From: Entrophospora sp. SA101
Taxonomy: Eukaryota; Glomeromycota; Glomeromycetes; Entrophosporales; Entrophosporaceae
NCBI GenBank assembly: GCA_958430865.1
Contig: CAUDNR010001200.1
Coordinates: 1 to 17,707, forward strand
Direction of reading: 5' to 3'
Length of the DNA: 17,707 nt
Shown one piece after another: positions 10,915-17,707 of this stretch (the first letter of the stretch is position 1; every line of letters begins with the position of its first letter). Under the pieces are notes generated by a model. It saw nothing but the letters and a program-made list of their open reading frames with translations. It was not told the DNA's origin and did not search any database. Made by a program: the position numbers and the translations under genes.

Positions 10915-12596
10915 TTAGAGAGGCATTTTGCTTTCTTCTAATCTGATGCTGCAGGTTTTCATTCCCAAGATTAATGAATTATTTATTTTTATATCTGCAT
11001 TTTGCTGCAAATAATTAAATATATTTTGAATGCTATCCAACGTAACTGTATTTGATATTGGATTACCTATATCTTCTCCCTCCTCTTCTTCTTCTGGTGC
11101 CTCTTGTACTGCAGCAATTATCTCTTCTTCATCAACTACTTCAGCAATTTCTATTCTATCATCAATATTAATATAATTATTTGCCATGATATCAATATTC
11201 ATTTGACTGATAAGTAATTGGACTGCATTTTCTTCACTCTCTAATTCATTTTCTAATTCATTTTCTAATTCATTTTCTAATTCATTTGGTTCTTCATACA
11301 TTTCTTCTTCATACATTTCTTCAAGTAAAATACCTGTTCTTTGCCAACAACGGTATATTGTATCATCAGTAACACTATTCCATGCTTGTGCAGTCCAATT
11401 AATTGCGTTCAAAATATTCAACTTAGGGATCTCAATATCAAGTTCTTGATGTTCATCGAATGCTTGAATTCTGTCTTCACATAATAATGAGCCTAATATA
11501 GAAAAAATAAAAAGGTAAATTTTTTTTTTTATTTGAAAAAAAAGTAATTACTTTGAATGATCTTATTATACCCTGATCAAGTGGTTGAAGATATGAAGTT
11601 GTATTTGGTGGAAGAAAATGCAGTCTAACATTACTCAATTCCTCAGCTTCCAATTGATGTGATGAAACATTATCTACTAATAATAAAACGTTTTTTTGTC
11701 TTTTTTGCATTTCTTTATTAAATTGCCTGATCCATGTTTGGAAAATGGAACGTTGCATCCATGATGAATTGTTCAAGTAATACCATACAGGGAGTGTTTT
11801 TTTATCAATATTGTGAATACAGCGTGGATTTTTATATTTATAAATAAATACTGGAGGTAATTTATGAGTTCCAGTTACATTGCACGTAAGCATTATAGTG
11901 ACTCTATCTTTTGGTTTCTTTAATCCAGTAATAGGTCCACTAGCAAGAGATTTATGGGGTTCTAATTTCCAGTAGAGACCAGTTTCATCCGCATTGTATA
12001 CATCTTCTAAATCATACTGTGAAATTACAGATTGTAACTCACTTCTGAATGTAGGCAATTCACCTAATTTGTAGTATTCTTTAATATTATTCCTTCTTTT
12101 AAAATTCATAATCCATCCCTATTGTTTAAAAATAATAGATATTTAAGTAACTAGTTATTATAACTACATAACTACACATTACATTCAAAAGAAATTGATA
12201 CTTTCTTGTGATAATTTAAAATCGGAAATATTTTAGCCTTTGAGCAAACTGTGTTGCCTTTTGACTCAAGATTGCACCAGTTATTGTATGGTTAGCCTCA
12301 TTGGCAAGATTCACCCAAATTGCCAATGCTTCTTCTAACTGTGGCCAATCACCTCCATGACTGCATTTTTTATTGGCATCAATAGAACTTTCAGTAATTG
12401 CAAGCCATTTCTCTTTTTCTCCGAGAACATCTCCTACAGTTGACTTACCAATACCAAATTTTTTACCAATCTCTTCATATGTTTTTGTTGGATTGTTGAT
12501 TTTATATTCACATAATTCTTTTTTTTGAACATTGGTAAGAGTAACTAATTTTCTTCCTTTTTTGCTTCCGAATTTACTAGATGTATCCATAATCAT
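10915..12596 (-). pseudogene. pogo/Tigger-family DDE transposase, apparently frameshifted
   Basis: Segment 1 (12596-12216) has a psq-type helix-turn-helix (LTNVQKKELCEYKINNP..., KFGIGKSTVGDVL) and the start of a CENP-B/Tc5 second HTH (ALAIWVNLANEANHTITGA). Segment 2 (to 11552) has the catalytic DDE_1 domain: NADETGL, LLVDNVSSH and QPLDQGIIRSFK hold the three acidic residues, with 31 residues between the last two. Segment 3 (11492-10915) is an acidic C-terminus with NELE repeats. Segments 2 and 3 are separated by a plausible 59-bp GT-AG intron (11493-11551), but splicing enters the wrong frame. LLCEDRIQAFDEHQEL is restored only by a shift near 11485. Segment 1 also needs a shift: after FAQRL one extra A in the run at 12231-12234 hides NISDFKLSQ. 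The intron that follows it does not join in phase to GWIMNFKRRNNI. The gene is therefore probably inactive, or those runs are misread. Confidence 0.75.
11241..11319. repeat. 12-bp and 15-bp tandem repeats within the transposase C-terminus
   Basis: Nearly four copies of CTAATTCATTTT (11241-11287), encoding NELE repeats on the minus strand, are followed by two copies of TTCTTCATACATTTC (11290-11319), encoding EEMYE. Both keep the reading frame and build an acidic, probably coiled or disordered segment. Confidence 0.88.
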
Positions 12597-12779
12597 AGTT
12601 TTAATTTTAATTTTTAATTTTATAAATTTGCAAGTTATTATTGATTTGTGTATATTGATCTTTTATTAGAAATTCAGAAGGTCGAGAAGTCAATCTTTTT
12701 ATACATATTTCAGAACATAATTAAAAAATATATAAATATACTGATTCGCAATACAGCATTCTTTCTAGATCATCAAAAT

Positions 12780-13120
12780 GATGTAGTCAATGATACAACT
12801 TATGATATAATTTTATGAGTTAAAAATATAATTGTATTGTTTATGATACATATTTCTTTCAAAATTATCAAGTGAGATAATAAATGATGTAGTCAATGAT
12901 ACAACTTATGATATAATTTATGGGTTAAAATATAATTGTATTGTTATGATACATTTTTCTTTCAAAATTATCAAGTGAGATAATAAATGATATAATCAAT
13001 GATATATATCCATAATTTATGAGTTAAAAATATAATGTATTGTTTTTGATACAAACGAGAATGTTCTTCTTCTTTCTAAATAATCAAATGAGATAATAAT
13101 TAGCAACATGATTAATGATA
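12780..13120. repeat. about 105-bp tandem repeat, three to four degenerate copies, inside the transposon
   Basis: Units starting at 12780, 12886 and 12989 share GATGTAGTCAATGATAC (last one variant), ATTTATGAGTTAAAAATAT, TTGTATTGTTTATGATAC and TCAAGTGAGATAATAA. A fourth, weaker copy begins near 13100. Periods are 106 and 103 bp. The array lies 184 bases upstream of the transposase start, in the interval between it and the right-end motif cluster. Confidence 0.85.
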
Positions 13121-13265
13121 TAAAAAAGATAATAAAATATGAACATTGTCAGATACAAAACAAGATTATAAATGATGACGAAAATGGTGAAATTATTATT
13201 AATAATAAATATATAATTGCGTATTTACTAAAAATAGTAAGGATTATCTTTCAAAAATCACGTGG

Positions 13266-13446
13266 TCCGACTTATCGAGAGTCATTTATTACTATATATC
13301 TGGTTAAAGAAGTTGTCTGACTTACAGCTTATCGCGACTTTATATATGTCATCCGACTTATCAAATTTTTTTAAATATTGAAAAAAAGGGGAGAAAAATT
13401 TTGTCCGAGTTAGACCAAATCCGACTTATCGCGTGTCCGACTTATC
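13266..13446 (+). repeat. iterated TCCGACTTATC motif at the right end of the transposon
   Basis: Exact 11-bp copies occur at 13266-13276, 13352-13362, 13420-13430 and 13436-13446 (the last within the terminal repeat). A partly degenerate copy lies around 13315-13335. The left end has an inverted copy at 10735-10745 (within the terminal repeat) and a direct copy at 10768-10778. Such iterated subterminal motifs are often transposase-binding sites in DNA transposons; the role here is inferred. Confidence 0.85.
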
Positions 13447-13459
13447 GAGTTTACATGTG
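13434..13459 (-). repeat. right terminal inverted repeat of the pogo-like element
   Basis: Exact inverted match to 10722-10747, followed by TA at 13460-13461. Confidence 0.93.
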
Positions 13460-13600
13460 TAAATCTTTGTGAGCTAATTGTACATTTTTCTATTAATTGA
13501 ATGTTGACAAAAATTATACCAAATTATAATCATCACTTCTAAGAATATAATGGTGTCAATAACTCATTTTGGGGGTTTTGAGCCCAAAGTACCTTTTTGC

Positions 13601-14340
13601 AGCATGGTGGACATTCTTTGTTGTCACATTTGTGCAACGATCAACAAAACAATTTCATCACTTAATGTAACGCAAAATTAATTATTTTTGATTGGCTAAA
13701 TCAAATAAATATAATTTTTATTAACTAAAAATGATGAAAATTGTATATTGCCATATTTAATTTTTGATCTAAACTTCTATCAATATTCAAGTCATTACCA
13801 AAATCACTAAAAGAAACATCATCTACTTCATTTTCATTTACTTCTACATTTAAATCATCCTCATTTAAATCATCTTCAAGTATTGATGCACTTGTATTTT
13901 CTAATCTTTCATTATATGAATTGCTTAAATCTTGTAATCCATTTATAAAATATTCAAGACAATATTGACATCTAAAATCCAGTTTTTGAAAACATTCATA
14001 ATGATATGCATGACCACATATCAATACACAATCATTACTTTGATTTTCATTTTGTTTAATATTGCAATGTTCATAATCACAAAAGATCCTACTATTGGGT
14101 GGATTTGAGGTATGATATCCTGATGGTAATGCTTCCATTTGAACCTCAATATTAAAAGTAGATAATAAATAATTTTTCTGCTCATTTGATGGAGGATTAA
14201 TGTTATCTGAATTTGCCCAAATTTTTTGAAAGAAATCTAAGAGAAATAATGCAGATTTTTTTGTCATTGTATCAATTTTTTTTTTTGTATATGGATATTT
14301 CTTTGTTAATAAAAATGGTTTTATAAATTCAGAATCATGT
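13601..14340. repeat. segmental duplication, copy A (740 bp)
   Basis: This segment matches 14915-15653 along its full length. I find one substitution (C at 13656, T at 14970) and one homopolymer difference (11 T at 14276-14286, 10 T at 15590-15599). Similarity ends sharply on both sides. The copy holds the C-terminal part of the large family protein plus about 124 bases downstream of its stop codon. Confidence 0.95.
13725..14338 (-). pseudogene. 5'-truncated duplicate of the RING-like C-terminus of the IDDYH-family protein
   Basis: Minus-strand reading from HDSEFIKPFLLTKKYPYTKKK through MTKKSALFLLDFFQ to the stop at 13725 is uninterrupted. It holds the whole RING-like cysteine/histidine cluster (CDYEHC, DCVLICGHAYHYECF, CQYC) and the acidic tail. 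Everything N-terminal to HDSEF is missing. The open frame continues upstream to an ATG at 14429, but those about 30 codons come from zinc-finger gene DNA read out of frame and are not homologous to the family. The 11-A run keeps the frame that is lost in copy B, so this copy shows how the intact protein should read. Confidence 0.75.
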
Positions 14341-14692
14341 ACATCCTGGATATTCACATTTGAAATTTTTTTCACCATGAATTTTATTGTGTTTGTTAAG
14401 TAAAGATCTATTCCTGAAAGTTTTACCACAACTTAGAGCCGTACAAAAAAATCTATTGTTACTTTGATCACCATTTTTATTGCCATCCTTACTATCAATT
14501 TCATTATTACTATTAAAATCATTTTTATCATCATCATTATTAATATGCACCCAACAAACTAAATAAACAACCAAATATAAATATAAATAAATAAAATAGT
14601 AATTAATTTTATATTTTTAAAAAGTATAATACAATACCATTTAGAGTGTTTGGAGAATTTTTAATAATTGGAATTTTTTTGTTATTATTCAT
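14335..14692 (-). pseudogene. C2H2 zinc-finger protein gene, truncated by the copy A junction
   Basis: Exon 1 (14692-14638) reads MNNNKKIPIIKNSPNTLN. A 79-bp GT-AG intron (14637-14559) follows, and exon 2 continues VCWVHINNDDDKND. Together they give 92 codons and a TGA at 14337-14335. A polar Asn/Asp/Lys-rich stretch precedes one complete TFIIIA-like C2H2 finger (C-x4-C-x12-H-x3-H in CTALSCGKTFRNRSLLNKHNKIH, given here only as spacing evidence from 14438 down). A second finger starts FKCEYPGC, but sequence changes to duplicated copy A right after its second cysteine, and the stop codon is formed in the copy A DNA. The rest of this finger is not found beyond copy A. Probably a former multi-finger DNA-binding regulator. 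A poly-T/poly-A tract lies directly upstream (14702-14729). Confidence 0.65.
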
Positions 14693-14914
14693 TTTGAAAT
14701 GTTTTTTTTAAAAAAAAAAAAACAAAAAAAGTTATTTAATATAGTTGACTCGGTCTAAAGACCTCCTAAATTTTGGGCAAATTTTAAAAGTATAGAAGTC
14801 ACTTTCTGTCCTATTAGTTGATAGAATCTAGGGGTAAGTAAATATATGGGGGACAACTGAATGTTACACATATATATTTGTCAATTTCAAAACTGTCGCC
14901 CCCATGAAATTACT

Positions 14915-15653
14915 AGCATGGTGGACATTCTTTGTTGTCACATTTGTGCAACGATCAACAAAACAATTTTATCACTTAATGTAACGCAAAATTAATTATT
15001 TTTGATTGGCTAAATCAAATAAATATAATTTTTATTAACTAAAAATGATGAAAATTGTATATTGCCATATTTAATTTTTGATCTAAACTTCTATCAATAT
15101 TCAAGTCATTACCAAAATCACTAAAAGAAACATCATCTACTTCATTTTCATTTACTTCTACATTTAAATCATCCTCATTTAAATCATCTTCAAGTATTGA
15201 TGCACTTGTATTTTCTAATCTTTCATTATATGAATTGCTTAAATCTTGTAATCCATTTATAAAATATTCAAGACAATATTGACATCTAAAATCCAGTTTT
15301 TGAAAACATTCATAATGATATGCATGACCACATATCAATACACAATCATTACTTTGATTTTCATTTTGTTTAATATTGCAATGTTCATAATCACAAAAGA
15401 TCCTACTATTGGGTGGATTTGAGGTATGATATCCTGATGGTAATGCTTCCATTTGAACCTCAATATTAAAAGTAGATAATAAATAATTTTTCTGCTCATT
15501 TGATGGAGGATTAATGTTATCTGAATTTGCCCAAATTTTTTGAAAGAAATCTAAGAGAAATAATGCAGATTTTTTTGTCATTGTATCAATTTTTTTTTTG
15601 TATATGGATATTTCTTTGTTAATAAAAATGGTTTTATAAATTCAGAATCATGT
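14915..15653. repeat. segmental duplication, copy B (739 bp)
   Basis: Near-identical partner of 13601-14340. Here the segment is continuous, in homologous order, with the upstream part of the same gene, so B is the likely source and A the derived copy. The left flanks of the two copies are unrelated. Confidence 0.95.
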
Positions 15654-17604
15654 CTGTTATTGTCTATATTAATAGCATCATCTCTTAATCCTTCTGGGTT
15701 AAAATTTTTTCCTGATGTTCTTCGATGGATCAAACTATGAAAATTTTCTACAAAATATTCATTAAATTCAGATAAATGATCTTGAAGGATATTATACATT
15801 GGATGTTCAATTGTTTGCCAATAAAAAATATCTGAAAGAAAGGCTAACATAATTTTATCATAGTTTTTTCTGCCAAATTTTTTCATAAATGTCCATAACT
15901 GAAAAATTGTTTCTATATATTGCTCAAAATGACCTTCTCTGAATAGAACAGCATAAACATCTAATGCAGCTGGCATACAATTGTCCAATAAATCCAAAAA
16001 TGTTTGATATTCAACATTTTTACTAAACTTGAATTTTTCCATAACAGATTTTCTAATTATCATCCATCCTGAATATGCAAGATAAATAATAAGATTGATC
16101 ATCCATGGCTGTGGTTTTTTTGGCAGGTTTTTCTTTTTTTGAAAAGTTTCTTTATATAAAAGATTAAAAAATGGATGATATATTTTAACTATTGTTTCTC
16201 TTGTGTTAAGAGAAACATGAAGTGGCCCTAACATAGGAACTAAATGTAAAATGTTATTAGAAATATTAATAGAATCACCATATCTTCTTTTGAGTGTAAT
16301 TGCTCTACGAATAAAATATTGTCCAGGGTAATCTGCAGGCACTGGCACTACATAATTTGATAAGTAATTGCTCATTGTGGGTAATTCTATAAATGGTGTG
16401 ATTGCTTGAAGATAATTATCTAAAGATTTTAATTCTTGGGGAACAAAATCTACAAGTTTCACAGAATCCATTTTTCTTTTTTCTGGATGAGCTTCTTGAA
16501 ATTCTGGTTCATAGCTATGAACAGTTAAATTATTAATTAATTCATCTTCATTAAGATTGACATTGTTACTTATGCAGAACCATGTTAATTTTTTTTCTGT
16601 ATAGCTAATTCCCAAACGTGAAATATAATCAAATTTCAAAGCCCATCTTAGTAAATCAGCATCAACATTTAAAGGATTATGAATTGGTTCACCTAATGTT
16701 GAGATAAAAGGAATTGGTGGAATATCAGGAGTATGTATCATAATTGTGGCCATATGAGCTACATTGGATAAATTTGTATCAATAGGGTTTCTTGCTTGAT
16801 GAATATCATGATAATCATGTTAATTTTTTTTCTGTATAGCTAATTCCCAAACGTGAAATATAATCAAATTTCAAAGCCCATCTTAGTAAATCAGCATCAA
16901 CATTTAAAGGATTATGAATTGGTTCACCTAATGTTGAGATAAAAGGAATTGGTGGAATATCAGGAGTATGTATCATAATTGTGGCCATATGAGCTACATT
17001 GGATAAATTTGTATCAATAGGGTTTCTTGCTTGATGAATATCATGATAATCATCAATCAACAACACATTAAGGAAATTAAGCTTTAAAATAGATAAAAAA
17101 ATTATTATTATTTTTATTATTTCAAATTAATAAATATTAATCTATTACAATCATACCTTATTTCTTAAATATTCCAGTAATCTTTCTTCATGACTTTTTA
17201 CTATATTTTTTTTTTCTCTTATTACAGTTTTATATGTAGTTGTAAATCCCAAATTTGATAAAGTGTCTATAGTTGATGCTGAAGTACCTGAGCTAGACAA
17301 ATATAAACCATTTTTTTTTTTGCAGAAGTTACCTGTTTATTTCTTAAACCTGCCATTTGATAACAAAGTATCATTACCTTTTTTTTTAAATTGTATAATG
17401 TTGTTGAATTTTTTGAAACAGGATTCATACTTTGATAAAGCATCTCAAAAAAACCAATTAATTCAGGATCTCTTGTTTCAATCATTTTGATAAATTCATC
17501 AGGATCATTTATAGGCTCATTATTTTCATGATGTTGATAGTTATCAAGAACAGTTGTTAATCTTTTGATTTTGTCATTGAAAATACTTGAAAAATTAACT
17601 GCAT
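15039..17604 (-). pseudogene. large IDDYH/GPLHVSLN-family protein with RING-like C-terminus (DUF6589-like), 5' partial, disrupted
   Basis: An exon begins at 17604 after an acceptor TAG and runs to 17157 (DAVNFSSIFNDKIKRL..., MAGLRNKQVTS, then SSSGTSASTIDTLSNLGF). A 75-bp GT-AG intron (17156-17082) follows. The last exon runs from 17081 (LNFLNVLLIDDYHDIHQAR) through HMATIMIHTPDIPP, VPVPADYPGQYFIRRA, LVPMLGPLHVSLNTRE, LAFLSDIFYWQ and VENFHSLIHRRT. It ends in a RING-H2-like cluster (C-x4-C-x11-C-x3-C-x-H-x2-H-x2-C-x7-C-x2-C) and an acidic tail. Three lesions break it: an 11-A run at 17321-17311 (12 or 9 would keep frame), a 235-bp tandem duplication (16581-17053, not a multiple of 3) and a 10-A run at 15599-15590 (11 in copy A). 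I recall this as a multicopy Glomeromycotina family similar to DUF6589 proteins; function is unknown. The 5' end lies beyond the window. Confidence 0.65.
16581..17053. repeat. perfect 235-bp tandem duplication inside the DUF6589-like gene
   Basis: Bases 16581-16818 are identical by eye to 16816-17053, a direct repeat of period 235 with a shared CAT at the joint. It duplicates the coding sequence from DDYHDIHQAR to SYTEKKLT. Because 235 is 3 x 78 + 1, the upstream copy runs into TGA at the joint, so the last exon is split into a short upstream reading frame (17066-16815) and the longer one starting at 16753. Confidence 0.95.
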
Positions 17605-17707
17605 CTAAAGATGTATAAATAAAGTTATTAATTTTGAATCAATATATCATTATGTTAAATATGTAAAATATAAAATATAAATTAAATAAATAATTCCAAC
17701 AAAAAAA

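Larger units (their letters stand above)
10722..13459. mobile_element. pogo/Tigger-type Tc1-mariner DNA transposon, complete ends, 2738 bp
   Basis: The element is bounded by perfect 26-bp terminal inverted repeats (10722-10747 and 13434-13459, beginning CACATGTAAACTCGATAAG). It is flanked on both sides by TA (10720-10721 and 13460-13461), the target-site duplication expected of the Tc1/mariner/pogo superfamily. Inside is a minus-strand transposase with a CENP-B-like DNA-binding half and a DDE_1 catalytic half. Extra copies of the terminal motif TCCGACTTATC lie just inside both ends, and a tandem repeat lies upstream of the transposase. Ends that remain identical suggest fairly recent insertion. 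The transposase frame looks broken, so the copy may depend on a transposase made elsewhere. Confidence 0.88.

Noticed and set aside
13108..13320. 70-codon plus-strand open frame inside the transposon
   Set aside because: It runs from the AT-rich tandem repeat into the iterated terminal motifs, so it is non-coding structure of the element.
14339..14429. N-terminal extension of the copy A open frame to an ATG at 14429
   Set aside because: These codons are zinc-finger gene DNA read out of frame across the junction. Copy B has unrelated, conserved family sequence at the equivalent place.
17263..17490. 75-codon plus-strand open frame
   Set aside because: Antisense to the MAGLRNKQV...SSSGTSASTIDTL coding exon of the DUF6589-like gene.

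Overview
The window looks like nuclear DNA of a filamentous fungus, most likely an arbuscular mycorrhizal fungus (Glomeromycotina, Rhizophagus-like). This is inferred from the very AT-rich sequence, short AT-rich GT-AG introns of about 59-93 bp, an SPX-domain phosphate transporter, an F-box/leucine-rich relic of the kind expanded in these fungi, and a large 'IDDYHDIH...GPLHVSLN...RING-like' protein of a type I recall as multicopy in Rhizophagus proteomes. No database search was possible.

Left half (1-7050), ordinary genes on the + strand. Bases 1-2287 hold the 3' part of a two-exon SPX-SLC13 low-affinity phosphate transporter (Pho87/90/91 type), cut by the window edge. Bases 2812-4132 hold a decayed F-box/LRR pseudogene readable only by hopping frames. 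Bases 5666-7047 hold a complete four-exon mitochondrial carrier of 366 aa, most like the Oac1/SLC25A34-35 group.

Middle (7050-10720): about 3.6 kb in which I see no convincing gene, only simple repeats and a possible polyadenylation signal.

Right half (10720-17707), accessory and mobile. A pogo/Tigger-type DNA transposon (10722-13459) has perfect 26-bp terminal inverted repeats, flanking TA dinucleotides, iterated copies of an 11-bp terminal motif and a minus-strand DDE transposase that appears frameshifted. Next to it lies a set of minus-strand rearrangements. A 740-bp segment carrying the C-terminal, RING-like half of the large family protein is present twice (13601-14340 and 14915-15653), nearly identical. 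The left copy is joined inside a C2H2 zinc-finger gene and truncates it within its second finger. The right copy belongs to a longer gene (15039 to beyond 17604) that carries a perfect 235-bp tandem duplication and two apparent homopolymer frameshifts.

The left-hand genes suggest phosphate transport and mitochondrial organic-acid exchange but need not be functionally linked. The right-hand third is best read as a recent rearrangement hot spot. Duplications, a chimeric junction and homopolymer indels could be biological or assembly artefacts, and the sequence alone cannot decide.
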